Source: JAJPKK01 sp963702755 (GTDB taxonomy: Bacteria; Pseudomonadota; Alphaproteobacteria; Rhizobiales; Xanthobacteraceae). Taken from it: a DNA stretch of 64,000 nt. The notes beneath the pieces were generated by a model, which was given only the letters and a program-made list of their open reading frames with translations, ran no database searches and was not told where the DNA came from. The DNA lies in the NCBI GenBank assembly GCA_963702755.1, contig CAVPDZ010000010.1:434001-498000 (forward strand), in the 5' to 3' direction. A program made the position numbers and the translations under genes. Each line of letters starts with the position of its first letter. The first letter of the stretch is position 1. Shown piece by piece: positions 19,627 to 30,897 of the stretch.

Positions 19627-20277
19627 CGGAGGATGCGGAGTTCAGGGATCGAGCGGTGCCGATCCAGAGGCCGACCGCGTCGAGCGACCGGCTATTCCCG
19701 CGACCATTGCTGCCGGTAGAAATCCTCCCATTTTTCACCTGTGCGTTCGTGGTGGCGCTAGGGCGTGTCTCGCTCCCGAGAGCTTGGCGAAGATGTTGAC
19801 CAAGTGTCGGGCTCGGAGTCAAACCAATCATCTGACTGCGCGGGATCACGGCCAAATCGCGCTCCGTCTCGAGATACTATCCTCCCCTATATGATGTTTA
19901 TGGAGTTTCGTTACGTGCTCGAATGCTGCAGCCGGTCGCCGAGAAGCGCTGAGCAGCGGGCATTCGGCGCCGTCGAAAGCCATAATACCCTACACTATCC
20001 ATCCGCACTTTTGCGTCTCCATTTATCAATTAAGATACCCCACCTATAATATATTGATGAGTTATTTTCTGTGATCACGCAACAACACAATAATTGTTTC
20101 TAGCGTCTCACATAAGAAAACATGACAATGTTTTATTGACAATATTCAGGACGCCTTCCTAACCTATATTTGACGGACCGGGAGCGCTCGAAGCGGCGTC
20201 ATCAATCGCTTCGCTGTGCAACCGGGACACGTTGGGCGCATCGCGAATTTGATCGCGAATGACGCGGGGGGCTTCGG
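19627..20277. other. 650-bp intergenic region with AT-rich island
   Basis: This is the divergent control region between tonB and the TonB-dependent receptor. The part from about 19880 to 20160 is clearly AT-rich compared with the rest of the window. It holds TATAAT at 20045-20050, the direct repeat of GACAAT around 20122-20143, and a small inverted repeat AACAA/TTGTT near 20083-20099. Candidate sites for an iron regulator (Fur, Irr or RirA type) are expected here, but I see no clear consensus box. A 94-codon frame at 19765 is not credible. Confidence 0.5.
20022..20050 (+). promoter_or_regulatory. Candidate sigma-70 promoter for the TonB-dependent receptor
   Basis: A perfect TATAAT (20045-20050) is preceded, at 17 bp, by TTTATC (20022-20027), a weak -35 match. 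It lies 228 bp upstream of the receptor start within the AT-rich island. Sequence resemblance only. Confidence 0.35.
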
Positions 20278-22805
20278 ATGGCGAATTCCACTCCAGGGAG
20301 GGCGATGTCGATTGCTCTGCGCCGCTCTCGGTGGCTGAGTTCTACGATCGTGGCGGCGTCGTTGATTTCGCCGTGGGATATGGCGGCCGCTCAAGATCAG
20401 TCGACGCCACCGACACCGCCCGCTTCCGGTCCGACCCCTCCGGCATCATCGACAACGCCGTCGCCAACCGCGCAGCCAAAACTGCCGCCTGTCACGGTTG
20501 AGCCGCCCCCGAATCGCCCGCGACCGGCCGCAACCCGGTCCGGCTGCGCCGCCGCCGGCCGCGCCTCCCCGGCGTGCGGCCGCCCCAACCAACGCCGAGC
20601 GGCAACGCGCTCCGGCATCGCAACCGGCGCAACAGCCGCAGCAGCCGCAGACGGCGTCGACAGCCCAGAGTGCGGCGGCCGGAACGGCGACGACGCCCGG
20701 GCCCAATCTGAACGCGGTCCCGAGCAGCGCGACGCGATTGGGCCTCCCGGTACTTGAGGCCCCGGTATCGGTTAACGTCGTCAACCAGGCCACGATCCAA
20801 AATCAAGGCTATCGCACCAACGTCGATGTCGCGCAGGGCGCGGTCGGCGTGCTGGCGGTCGACGTCGGCGGCGCGCCCGCGGGCTTTTCGATGCGCGGGT
20901 TTACGTTCGACCAGATCAACATCCTCTATAACGGCATCAACCTCGGCCCGCAGGACCTGACCGGACGCTCGATGAACGCGTTCATGTTCGATCGGGTCGA
21001 GTTCCTCAAAGGCGCTTCGGCGCTGGAATCGGGGCAAGGGGCGATCGGCGGCTCGGTCAATTACGTGAGCAAGGAGCCGACCAGCGGTCCGATCAAGAAC
21101 GAAGCGTTCACGTCGCTCGACTCCTTCGGCTCGGTCCGTTCAGGATTCGGCTCGGGCGGCAGCACCCCGATCCAAGGTCTCGATTACCGCTTCGATATCG
21201 CTTACTCGCACGTCAACAGCTTCATCGAGGGCGATACCAAGCAGCTGTCGAGCGTTGCCACGCGGTTCAACTACCAGAACTCGGATGTTTTGAAGACCTG
21301 GATCGCCTTCGAATATTACCACGATGCGGGCAATGCCTATTTCGGAACGCCGCTGGTGCCGGTTGCATTCTCCGGTCCATTCGCGACGCACGGGGTCGTC
21401 TCCGGCGCGAACGCCCTTCTCGGGCCGGTGACGATCGATTCGCGCACGCTGACCACGAACTACAACGTGCTCGACAACTACAATGCGTCGACACAGTACT
21501 TTCTGCGCGGCGGCTTTGATTTGGAGATTGCACCGAACATTACGGTGAAGGACCAAGCCTACGGCTATCATGCCAATCGCACGTTTCTGAACAGCGAAAC
21601 CTACACCTTCGATACCGCCACCAACATGGTCGACCGCGACCGATTTTTCGTATCGCACGACCAGAAATCTGATCGGCAACATCACCAACATGACCTGGAA
21701 TTCGCATTTCCTCGGCATGGACAACCGCTTCGCGGCTGAACTCGCGGCAAGCCACAACAAGATCACCTTCAAGGAATCGACCTTCACCAACAGCTTTACC
21801 AATTCGGTCAGCCTGGTCGGCCCGGCCCGCGGTCTGTTCGGACCGCTCGCGACCCAGACCAAAATCGGCGTCCTCGATACTGTTTCGGAATCATTTGAGG
21901 ACCGCCTGAAGCTCACCCCCAATTTTGCGTTGATCGGCGGCATCCGCGTCGACGAATTCTCGATGTATCGCAGCGCAAGCATCAACTCGACCGGCATCGT
22001 CGAGCCGGGGTTCCCGTTTTCAGCCGCGTGGAATCCGGTCTCTTACCGCGCCGCGTACACGTGGGAGCCGATCCCCAAAATGGTGTTCTACAGCCTGTAC
22101 AGCACCTCGTATGATCCGGCGGCCACTGCCATCTTCGAGCTGCAACCGGGCCAAGCGACGGCGTTGACGAGTTCGCGAATCTACGAAACCGGCGTCAAGC
22201 AGTCGCTCTGGAACAACGCGGTGGAATGGACATTTGCGGCTTACAATCTCAATCGGCGCAACGTCTATGAGCAGGTGCAGGTGAATCCGCCGCTCTTTGC
22301 CCTTGCCGGAGAAATCCAGACAACCGGCATCGAGTTCAATACTGCGATACGCCCGTACCAAGGTTTCAAACTGTGGGGCAACATCGCCCTCACACACTCG
22401 CGCTTCGTCAACGATTCGATCAACGGCGCTTTGATCAGCGGTACGACGCCGCCCAACGTCGCGCCGGTCATCCTCAATGCCGGTGCATCCTATCGTTTCG
22501 AAGATCAGTATTGGTGGCGGTGGATGCCGATCGAATTCGGGTCGTCAGTCCGCTATGTCGGCAACCGTTATCTCTTCGACGACAATCAAGTCGTGATGGA
22601 CAATTACCTGATCGCCGATGCCTATATGTTCATCGACTTCAAAAGGCCGGGCTGGTTTCCCAATATGGACCTCGCGCGGCTCGGATTTCGCGTCCGCAAT
22701 CTGACGAACACCGTCTACGCGGCCTTTGCCGATCCGTCGTTGCAAAACCAAGTCATCCTTGGCGAGCCGCGCACGTATGAAGCTTCGCTTTCATTCAAAT
22801 GGTGA
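20278..22805 (+). CDS. TonB-dependent outer-membrane receptor, siderophore type (frameshifted)
   Basis: After a signal peptide ending near MAAAQ and a long Pro/Gln/Ala-rich spacer comes a plug domain with VNVVNQATIQNQGYRT, FSMRGFTFDQINILYNG and GASALESGQGAIGGSVNYV. A 22-strand-type barrel follows, ending in the aromatic YEASLSFKW, the outer-membrane insertion signal. It imports Fe-siderophore or a similar ligand using TonB. Frame breaks lie near 20530 (inside the Pro-rich spacer) and near 21675 (SHDQK then NLIGNITN). A terminator follows. The neighbouring tonB supports the role. Confidence 0.88.
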
Positions 22806-22860
22806 CAACCTTGATCCAGCCGACGGCGAACATCCTCCCGCCGGGACCGGCGCACTGGAA

Positions 22861-22898
22861 GGCAGACGTGGCCCATCCGGGCCCGTCTGCCTTTTTTT
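22861..22898 (+). terminator. Rho-independent terminator
   Basis: GGCAGACG (22861-22868) pairs with CGTCTGCC, with an inner GGCCC/GGGCC stem and one bulged T, followed by seven T. It lies about 55 bp after the receptor stop. Confidence 0.9.
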
Positions 22899-22977
22899 CT
22901 TCGGGTCGGAACATCGAATTCGTTCCGGCGAAAGCGTGCACAGAGATTGGCGTGCGGGATCATCGATGGGGAAAGCC

Positions 22978-23761
22978 ATGAGAAGGTTCGTTGGGGCTGC
23001 GGCAGCCGTCTGGGCGATGACAATGCCCGCGATGCCCGCCGATATCCTGCCCGTTCTTCCAGGACCGCCTGTCGCCCCGATCGTCGGGTGGACTGGCTGC
23101 TATGCGGGCGGCAATTTTGAGGTCGGGCTCGCCAGCGACAACATCAGCTGGGTTCCGAATCAGGCCGGATTTCCAATATCGGCCGTCGATTTGAACTCCA
23201 CCGGGACCGCGAACGCGCTTTATATGACAACAAACGTTGGCGGCGGCGGGCAGGCAGGCTGCAACTACCAGACCGGAGCATTTGTCTGGGGCGCGGAGGG
23301 CGATTTCGACTACACCGGCATCAACGGTACGCGCAGCACGAATTCGCCTGGGCGCAACGCTCCGTCTTTTGGAGTGACCGAGACGGTTCAGAGTAATTGG
23401 CTTTCCACCATCCGCGGTCGCGCCGGATTGGCCGACGGCCCATGGATGCTCTACGCGACGGGCGGTGTCGCTTTTGCGCAGAGTCCAGTTCAGCAACTCC
23501 GCCTGCTTCCCCTTCGGCGAAGGCGGCTGCAACGCCGCCTCAAGCGATCAGGTCAAGACAGGCTGGACGGTCGGCGGCGGCGTGGAGTGGGCCTTTGCGC
23601 CCCGTTGGTCGGTCAAGGCGGAGTATCTGCACGTCAATCTGGGAAGTGTCGGCTACACAAGCACCAATAGCCTTCCGGCGATCAACCCTCTCGCGACCAT
23701 CCTTCACAATCACACGCTGACTGAAGACATCGGACGGCTAGGCTTGAACGCACGCTTTTAG
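22978..23761 (+). CDS. Outer-membrane beta-barrel protein, Omp25/31-like (frameshifted)
   Basis: A signal peptide (MRRFVGAAAAVWAMTMPAMPA) precedes a small barrel with the Rhizobiales-type motifs GWTGCYAGGNFE, GAFVWGAEGDFDYT, TIRGRAGLADGPWMLYATGG, TVGGGVEWAFAPRWSVKAEYL and a terminal aromatic F. The family gives abundant surface porin-like proteins. A single-base break near 23490 separates GVAFAQS from VQFSNSACF. The ATG at 22978 follows GGGGAAAG; an in-frame ATG at 22966 is possible. Four Cys residues, two in the shifted half, are unusual for this family. Confidence 0.85.
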
Positions 23762-23831
23762 AGAGCCGCACTTTTAAGCGCAGGTGAATACCAGCGACGC
23801 ACGTCGACAAATGGGATGCAGGAGCACCGGT

Positions 23832-24527
23832 ATGGGGCGCAAATTCAGTTTGGCAAAAATCGCTGCCGCAGTACTCGCGATTGGGTTTTGCTTGCCTGCC
23901 GGTGCTGCCGATATCATCGCGCGAGCGCCGCCGCCACCTCCGATGTACGCGCCGCTCTTCAACTGGAGTGGCTTGTATCTCGGCGGGCATTTGGGCGGCT
24001 CGTTCTCCCAAGAAAGCTTCGGTACGACCGGCTTGTCGACGAATCCGAGCGGTCTCGTGGGCGGCTTTCAGGTGGGCTACAATTGGCAGTTCGACAACAT
24101 ATTGCTTGGCGCCGAGGCTGAATTCAGCTGGACCGCGGCAAGCGGCAGCGCCACCCTGACCGGGCCTGTCGGCGGCGCACTTACGTCGAACTACAATTGG
24201 TACGATACGCTGGCGGCCCGGCTTGGCTTCGCGCAGGGTCCATGGCTGCTCTACGCCAAGGCGGGCGGCGCTTGGATGAATGCCGACATAACGATTCCCG
24301 CGGCGACGATTACAACATCACGCGAGGGCTGGATGGCGGGAGCAGGGATTGAATACATGTTCGCGCCGGCCTGGTCGGGTAAGCTCGAGTATTCTTATCT
24401 CGACTTCGGATCGAGCACGGTCGGCCTCGGGCCGTTCGGTACCCCCAACGTCAGCACGCAAGTGAACGAGTTCAAGCTCGGCGTGAACTACCACTTCATG
24501 CCGGGGTCGCTCTTCGGCCGCTGGTAG
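23832..24527 (+). CDS. Outer-membrane beta-barrel protein, Omp25/31-like
   Basis: This intact 231-residue paralogue of the preceding gene has a signal peptide ending near PAGA-ADI. It then has NWSGLYLGGHLGGSF, GGFQVGYNWQFDNILLGAEAEF, AARLGFAQGPWLLYAKAGGAW, AGAGIEYMFAPAWSGKLEYSYLDFG and a C-terminal FGRW. The ATG at 23832 has AGGAG eight bases upstream. Tandem duplication of such barrels is common in Rhizobiales; the role is structural or porin-like. Confidence 0.9.
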   Translation: MGRKFSLAKIAAAVLAIGFCLPAGAADIIARAPPPPPMYAPLFNWSGLYLGGHLGGSFSQESFGTTGLSTNPSGLVGGFQVGYNWQFDNILLGAEAEFSWTAASGSATLTGPVGGALTSNYNWYDTLAARLGFAQGPWLLYAKAGGAWMNADITIPAATITTSREGWMAGAGIEYMFAPAWSGKLEYSYLDFGSSTVGLGPFGTPNVSTQVNEFKLGVNYHFMPGSLFGRW

Positions 24528-24639
24528 GAGCGCATCTCTTGCAGGCGAAGGACCGGTAAGAGCTGGGCGTTTTCTGGTTGCCATCGAGATCGATTTGCGC
24601 GCTTCGCGTCAGCAACGCTGTTGCGGTACTGTTATCGGT

Positions 24640-26908
24640 ATGGACCGACAACAAGGTGGGGCCAACGCCGACGCCCGGCAGTCAATCAACTCCCTCAAGG
24701 CAGCGGAAATCCTGCGTCGGGGCCTTGTCCACCATCGCACCGGAGAGTTGGCGCAGGCGGAATCCTGTTACCGGCAAACGCTGGCCCTTCAGCCCGATCA
24801 CGCCGATGCCTTGCATCTCCTGGGGCTCATTGCACATCAGGTAGGCCGTCACGATGCGGCCGCTGATTTGATCCGGCGCGCCATCGCTGGGCATCCGCAA
24901 AACGCCAGGTTCTACTCCGATCTCGGCGCGGTTCTCAAAGCGCAAGGGCGGTTCGACGACGCGCTTGCGGCGCTTCGCCAAGCGATTTCGCTCAAGCCCG
25001 ATCTTGCGGACGCTCACATCAATCTGAGTGCGCTTCTGCGCGATGCGGGGAAACTCGACGAGGCGCTCGCGGCCTGCCGGCAAGCCATCACGCTTCGGCC
25101 GGACCACGCCGAGGCTTTTACCAATCTCGGAGTGTTGCTCTGCGATCAGGACAAATTCGATGAGGCCGTTGCGGCGTTCCGGCAAGCGGTGCACATCGAT
25201 CCTCAGTCGGCCCAGGCGCACTTCAATCTTGCACACGCGCTGCACCGGCAGGGCAACCTGGAGGACGCCGTTGCCGCCTGTCGTCAGGCGATCCGCATCA
25301 ACCCGAGGCATGCCGAAGCGCAAACCAGTCTCGGGACGCTGCTGTGCACCCAGGGCAAACTCGATGACGCGGTCGCGGCGCACCGCGCGGCCATCCGCTT
25401 AAGACCGAGCTACGCGGACGCGTATTCCAATCTCGGCCTGGCGCTCCTCGCGCAGGGCAAGCTCGATGAGGCGGCCGCCGCCTGCGACCAAGCGATACGT
25501 CTGGCGCCGGACCATGCGGAAGCTCACTCCAATCTCGGCATGGTGTTTCGCGCGCAGGGCCGATTTGACGACGCCATCGCCGCCCATCACGCGGCGATCC
25601 GCATCCGGCCCGACTACGCGGACGCTTACGCTGACCTGGGCCGGGCGCTGCTCGAGGCCAACAAGACCGAGGAAGCGATCGAGGCGTTTCGCCGGGCAAC
25701 CGCCCTGAAACCGAACTTTGTCGAGGCCTACAACAACCTCGGCCTCGCGCTGCGCGCAATCGGCAGATTGTCGGAAGCAAAAGCCGCTTTGGAGGAAGCG
25801 GTCCGTCTCGCGCCGGCTAACCCGAAGTACCATCGCAACCTGAGTGAGATTGCCCGTTTCGAAGAAAACAACTCGCGTCTTGCCGGACTTGAGCGGCTGG
25901 CTGCAGACAGCGCGTCGCTCAGCGTCGAAGATCGGATCGAACTGCATTTTGGATTGGGAAAAGCCTACGAGGATCTCGGTCGCCATGCCGACGCGTTCCG
26001 CCAATGGCTGGAGGGTAATGCGCTCAAGCGCGGCCAAATCATCTACGACGAGGAGACGACGCTCTCATCGCTCAAGCAGATGGAGGCAGCGTTCACGCCG
26101 GACCTGATCCGGTCGCGACCAAACGATTGCGCCGTCGTCTGCACTTCCGATTTTCATTATCGGCATGCCGCGGTCAGGCACGACCCTTGTCGAGCAGATT
26201 TTGGCAAGCCACCCGCAAGTCGTCGGCGGCGGCGAGTTGCCGTATTTCGCGGCCGCCGTGAACGGCCTGCGCGCTTCGCGCCATGAGGCAACTACGGTCG
26301 CGCAATTCGTTGCGGGAACGACCGACGAGGACCTTCAGAGCCTCGGAACGCGCTACCTTGCGGATCTCGCGCGCCTTGCGCCGGATGCCGCGCGCATCAC
26401 CGATAAGATGCCGAGCAATTTCCAGTTCGCCGGACTCATTCACCTCGCGCTACCGAACGCGACGATCATCCACACCGTCCGCGATCCGCTCGACACGTGC
26501 CTCTCCTGCTTCTCCAAGCTCTTCATCGCCGAACTCAATTACACCTGCGATCTCGCGGAGCTGGGAAGATATTATCGGCATTACCGGGCGCTCATGGCGC
26601 ACTGGCACAACGTGTTGCCGGCGGGCCGCATTCTCGATGTCCGATACGAAGATGTGGTCGCCGACCTCGAGGGTCAGGCGCGCCGCATCGTTGCTCACTG
26701 CGGCCTTGAGTGGGACCCGCGCTGCCTCGCGTTCTATCAAACGGAAAGGCCCGTCCGCACGGCAAGTGCGACCCAGGTGCGGCAGCCGATCTACGACCGC
26801 TCAATCGGCCGCTGGCGTAAGCATGAAGCTTTTCTTGGACCGTTGCTCGCGGAAATAGGCCGTCCGAACGACCGGGCGCGCGCGCCCTCCAGCCTATCCG
26901 ACGGCTGA
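24640..26908 (+). CDS. TPR-repeat sulfotransferase (frameshifted)
   Basis: The first ~450 residues are about a dozen tandem 34-residue TPR units (repeated DPRHAEA/YSNLG/ALRLAPD-like pattern). The C-terminal sulfotransferase_3 domain lies in another frame from about 26145 and carries the PAPS 5'-phosphosulfate loop PRSGTTLVEQ, the 3'-phosphate motif HTVRDPLDTCLS and the KMPSNF segment. The break sits at about 26140, where ALPIFIIGMPRSGTT is restored. It would sulfonate a protein or glycan; the target is unknown. The ATG at 24640 is the plausible start; an in-frame upstream start at 24595 has no site. Confidence 0.88.
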
Positions 26909-26958
26909 GAACCGAAGCGGCCGGCTATGACGGCCGGCCGCTTCACTGAACGCTTCGC

Positions 26959-28579
26959 TCAGTTCTGCGCCTTCCATTTCGCGGCGAAGGAATTCCACAG
27001 GTCGTAGTTTTTCTGGTTCGGAATGGGACCCGTCGTGATCGTCTTGTCGATGTAGAGGACCGAGTTCGTGCGCGGATTGAAGGCCGGCCACTGCGGCAGT
27101 CCCGGTCCGTTCGGATCGCCGCTCTTCGCGAAATTGATCCAGTACTGCGAAACTTTGCGCGTGAGCTCGCGGTCCGCATCGGTCCACGTAAATTTGTGTG
27201 GAACGTAGTTGCCGAACACGTAAGCGAGTTCCGCGCCGTGGTAGGCGCCGAGGTTCTTGCCGAGGTTTTCGACGTAGACCTCGTTGGCGGGCGCCGGCGG
27301 GTGATAGGCGAAGTAATAATAGAAGACCTTCGACTGTCCCGTGCGGGCCTGCGCCTCGGCCCACTGCATGCTCGGCCAATAGAGGCGCAGGTCGCGAACG
27401 GACGCCGCGCTCGCGCGGGCAGCCTGGTCGTCATCGTTTGCCGGGTAGGCTTTCAGGAACTCCTCGGCGAGCGGCCCGAAGGTTTTGTGCGCATCCTCGC
27501 GGAACGCCGCGAGCGTCTTCATGGTCGGGAAGTTCGAACCCTCATCGGAGTTCGAGCCGATCAGCGAGGGCACGTCGATGTACTTATGGCTCGCGAAAAT
27601 CTCCTCCGTTGTCGCCGGCAGCACATAGCCGTCCTTGATCGGGATCGACGAACTCGAAGCGGTAGGCGGATGGGACCGCGAGAATCTGCTCAGGTGTTTT
27701 CTGCCGCAGTTCGGCGAGGCTCTTTGCGTTAAGGGCAGCCATGAGCTTCGATCCTTCAGCTTCCGCATCGCGAAGGTCCAGCTGGTAGGAAATGAAGAGG
27801 CTGCGCAGCACCAACGATCGCCCAACCGGCGGTGCAAACGCGCCGCCGCTTTCGCCGATGACGCGATGGAACAGTCCCTTCGCCAGGGGCGTTGCCATGA
27901 GGAAATTCGTGGCCGCGGCCCCCGCGGACTGGCCGAAGATCGTGACGTTGTCGGGATCGCCGCCGAACGCCGCGATGTTCGCCTTCACCCATTGCAGCGC
28001 CGCGACCTGATCGATCAGCCCGTAGTTGCCGGACGCGTGATGCTCGGACTCTTTCGAAAGCTCCGGCAGGGCAAGGAAGCCGAACTTCCAGACCCGGTAG
28101 TTGAACGACACCATCACGACGCCCTTCTTGGCGAGATCGGCGCCGTCATAAATTTCTGCTGCCGACGACCCGCCAACGAAGCCGCCGCCGTGAACCCAAA
28201 CCATGACCGGCCGCTTTTCGCCGGGCGCCGCAGCGGTCCATAAGTTGAGATAGAGGCAGTCCTCGCTTTGCGGCGCGATCGGGGTGAAGAAAATTTCCGT
28301 AAAGATCGAATTGCCGCTGAGCGGTGGGCGCTGCACGCACACGTCGCGGTATTTGTCGGCAACCAGCGTTCCGCTCCATGGCGTCGCCGGTTGCGGCGCG
28401 CGCCATCGCAAGTCGCCGACCGGCGGCTTCGCGAACGGGATGCCCTTGTAGGCCTGCACGCCGCCGCTCGCAGCGACGCCCGAGACAAGGCCGCCGGTGG
28501 TGCGGATGGGATCGGCTTGCGCAGGCATCGACGCTGCCGCGCCGATCATCAAACACAACAAGACGCGCGCCGCTGTCAT
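26959..28579 (-). CDS. Carboxylesterase type B, exported (frameshifted)
   Basis: From the ATG at 28579 (GGGAGGACGTC upstream) there is a signal peptide ending near AQA-DPI, then the type-B motif EDCLYLN (106-112), oxyanion HGGG (130-133) and nucleophile Ser218 in GQSAG. The second frame supplies the acid in GSNSDEGSNF and the His in GAYHGAELAYVFG, completing the triad. A break near 27640 splits the gene. It hydrolyses carboxylic esters, probably in the periplasm; the substrate is not readable. It converges on the TPR-sulfotransferase. Confidence 0.9.
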
Positions 28580-28765
28580 GACGTCCTCCCTATTGCCCAA
28601 TCGCATCTGCGCGATTGGAGCTTTGCCGTGGGGCTACATTGGCCGATTTCGCCGGCATTCGAAAGTGGGCGGCGATGGCCGCGATGGCTCGTCCGGGCCA
28701 CAACGCGTGCGGGTATCAAGAAGGCTACGCGCAGGTATCTCATACAAAGCGACAATCATTTGACT

Positions 28766-28858
28766 CGTCATGCCCGCGCTTGTCGCGGGCATCCACGTCT
28801 TCCTTCGGTATTTCCACGAAGCAAGACGTGGATGGCCGGGACGAGCCCGGCCATGACG
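28766..28858. repeat. Dispersed inverted-repeat element (CGTCATGCCC type)
   Basis: Begins CGTCATGCCCGCG and ends CCCGGCCATGACG, with inner ATCCACGTCTT and AAGACGTGGAT arms. It has the same architecture as 10814-10907. Confidence 0.82.
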
Positions 28859-29073
28859 AATTGAAGGCGTCACGAGTTTTGCAGTTTGGTATCAGTACGT
28901 TGCGAGGTGCTTCGTCTTACGAGAGCCGTGGACACAAAATGTTTACGAAAAAATTGGGGGAGGGCGCCAATCGCGGTTGCGACAATAGGAAAGCACCAGC
29001 AACCGAAGTAAAAACAACACGTACGAGTGTTACATCGCTCGGGTCGCTGCGACCACTGGCGACTTTGCGCCGA

Positions 29074-29122
29074 TTTGCAGTGATTTGTTTGCAGTGGCTT
29101 GTTTGCAGTGACTGTTTGCAGG
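29074..29122. repeat. Four TTTGCAG(TG) direct repeats, about 14-bp phasing
   Basis: TTTGCAGTG occurs at 29074, 29088 and 29102, and TTTGCAGG at 29115. They end 45 bp upstream of the next gene. This could be a regulator-binding array or a slippage product. Confidence 0.7.
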
Positions 29123-29166
29123 GACTTGGCGACCATCGAGCGTTCTACCTGCGAAAGGGACCAACC

Positions 29167-29592
29167 ATGTCGAAACTTGCTTGGATGGTGACACTTACGA
29201 CGTTGACGGTTGCGGCTTCGGCGATGGCGCAAACCGCCGTTCCCGACCTGCGCGGCACGTGGAAAGGCGACAGTGAAACGATCATTCTGGGTACCGGCAA
29301 CCCTCATCACGCTGCCGCCACCGCAGGCGCCGAGCCGCGGCTGAACAGCGTGGCGTTCACGCTGACAGTCGACAAGCAGGATGGCCGGCGTTTCTCCGGC
29401 ACGTTTTCGTCGACGCGCGGCAATGACAAAGTCATCGCCGTGATATCGCACGCCGGTCCGATCTATCTGGTGGACGACGACGGATACAGCGTCGGAACGC
29501 TGCTCGCGCCAAACCGGTTGGAACTCTGTTATATGTTGCAGTCGCCGGTTACGCGCGTCGCGTCCTGCACGGAGTTGACCAAGCAGCCATAG
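29167..29592 (+). CDS. Hypothetical secreted protein
   Basis: This 141-residue protein has a signal peptide ending near AMA-QTA. It then has a small beta-rich domain starting VPDLRGTWKGDSETIILG, with FTLTVDKQDGRRFSGTFSS and a late Cys pair (ELCYML, ASCTEL) that could form a disulfide. The LRGTWKG start is common among small lipocalin-like or DUF-type periplasmic proteins, but I cannot name the family. The start is supported by AAAGGGA upstream. It lies 228 bp before the DyP peroxidase gene on the same strand, so co-regulation is possible but unproven. Confidence 0.7.
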   Translation: MSKLAWMVTLTTLTVAASAMAQTAVPDLRGTWKGDSETIILGTGNPHHAAATAGAEPRLNSVAFTLTVDKQDGRRFSGTFSSTRGNDKVIAVISHAGPIYLVDDDGYSVGTLLAPNRLELCYMLQSPVTRVASCTELTKQP

Positions 29593-29820
29593 CTCTGCTG
29601 TCCGGCCTCACATCGCGGAGCCGAGCGATCGGACTTCGCGATCGGCCCACGTCTGCCGGCCACGGGCAACGCGCCACCGCGTGGCGGACAAAGCGAATCT
29701 GCCGCGGGATCACTTCGCGTCAAGTTCAGACAAGACTTGCCTTTGCTATCTCTTGATGAGCAGGGCAATGTGGATTTATGCAACGCAGCCCGTGATGGGG
29801 CACAAGGAAGTCTTCCCGTT

Positions 29821-30897
29821 ATGACTGCCGCCAAAGCAGGCAACGATGGCGTGATTGTCTCGCAGCCGGTCGCAGCGCCGCTGACCCGGGCGGCGATTTT
29901 TCTTGTCGTGACCGTCAACCCCGGCCCGGACAATCGCGCGGCGGTTCGCTCGTTCTGTGGGGACCTGCCTGCTTTATTCCGTGCGGTGGAATTCCGTAAC
30001 CTGGAAGCGGGGCTCACCTGCGTGATGGGGATCGGTTCCGACGCCTGGGACCGCCTGTTCGGCGACCCGCGGCCGGCCGAACTGCATCCCTTCCGCGAGA
30101 TCAGGGCGGGGTCGCGCCACGCGGTCTCCTCGCCCGGCGATCTGCTATTCCATATCCGCGCGAAGCACATGGATCTCTGCTTCGAACTCGCGACCAGGAT
30201 CATGGAGAGCCTCGGTGACGCGGTGTCGGCGGTCGACGAAGTTCATGGATTTCGTTACTTCGACGAACGCGACCTCCTGGGGTTCGTCGATGGCACCGAG
30301 AATCCGCGCGGACAGGCGGTGGCCGAGGCCGCGATCATCGGCGATGAGGACCCTGCATTTGCCGGAGGCAGCTACGTGATCGTGCAGAAATATCTGCACG
30401 ATATGAACGGCTGGAACGCGCTGTCCACGGAGATGCAGGAACGCATCATAGGCCGCACCAAGCTGTCCGACATCGAACTCGACGACAAGATAAAGCCGAC
30501 CTCGGCGCACAACGCGCTGACCACGATCACCGAGAACGGCACAGAGTTGAAGATTCTGCGCGACAACATGCCCTTCGGGAATGCGGTCGCGGGCGAATTC
30601 GGCACGTATTTCATCGGCTATTGCCGCACGCCCCGGGTGACCGAGCAGATGATCGAGAACATGTTCGTCGGGCGGCCGCCCGGCAATTACGACCGGCTGC
30701 TTGACTTCAGCCGCGCGGTGACCGGTACCCTGTTCTTTGCGCCATCCGCGTCATTCCTGGAATCCGTCAACGACGACGATGCCGCTGCGGTGACGCCCGC
30801 CGCGGCATCGGCGGCTGAGCCTGCACCATCCGCGACAGCAGCGTCCGATGGTTCGCTGGGCATCGGCTCCCTCAAAGGAGAAAACCGGCATGAATAA
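29821..30897 (+). CDS. DyP-type peroxidase, encapsulin cargo
   Basis: This 358-residue haem peroxidase has the DyP motif GFVDGTENPRG (154-164; distal Asp157), likely proximal His230 and distal Arg247 (ILRDNMPFG). An Ala/Pro linker at about 319-342 leads to DGSLGIGSLKG (343-353), which matches the known encapsulin cargo-loading peptide, followed by five residues. The enzyme should therefore be packed inside the shell encoded next. The ATG at 29821 is chosen for its upstream AAGGAAG; a TTG-initiated extension to 29737 is less likely. Its stop overlaps the encapsulin start by 8 bp. Confidence 0.95.
   Translation: MTAAKAGNDGVIVSQPVAAPLTRAAIFLVVTVNPGPDNRAAVRSFCGDLPALFRAVEFRNLEAGLTCVMGIGSDAWDRLFGDPRPAELHPFREIRAGSRHAVSSPGDLLFHIRAKHMDLCFELATRIMESLGDAVSAVDEVHGFRYFDERDLLGFVDGTENPRGQAVAEAAIIGDEDPAFAGGSYVIVQKYLHDMNGWNALSTEMQERIIGRTKLSDIELDDKIKPTSAHNALTTITENGTELKILRDNMPFGNAVAGEFGTYFIGYCRTPRVTEQMIENMFVGRPPGNYDRLLDFSRAVTGTLFFAPSASFLESVNDDDAAAVTPAAASAAEPAPSATAASDGSLGIGSLKGENRHE
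30874..30880 (+). promoter_or_regulatory. Encapsulin ribosome-binding site inside cargo-peptide codons
   Basis: AAAGGAG lies nine bases before the encapsulin ATG and is made of codons K352, G353 and the first base of E354 of the peroxidase. The sequence thus serves as both part of the loading peptide and the Shine-Dalgarno of the shell gene. Confidence 0.8.

Larger units (their letters stand above)
28580..29166. other. Intergenic region with REP-like element and 14-bp direct repeats
   Basis: No gene is seen across these 587 bp. It contains the dispersed element at 28766-28858 and a set of direct repeats at 29074-29122. The long in-frame upstream extension of the next gene translates the element and is not coding. 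Confidence 0.6.

Noticed and set aside
28615..29166. Long N-terminal extension of the small secreted protein
   Set aside because: The extension translates a dispersed repeat; the signal peptide and ribosome-binding site place the start at 29167.
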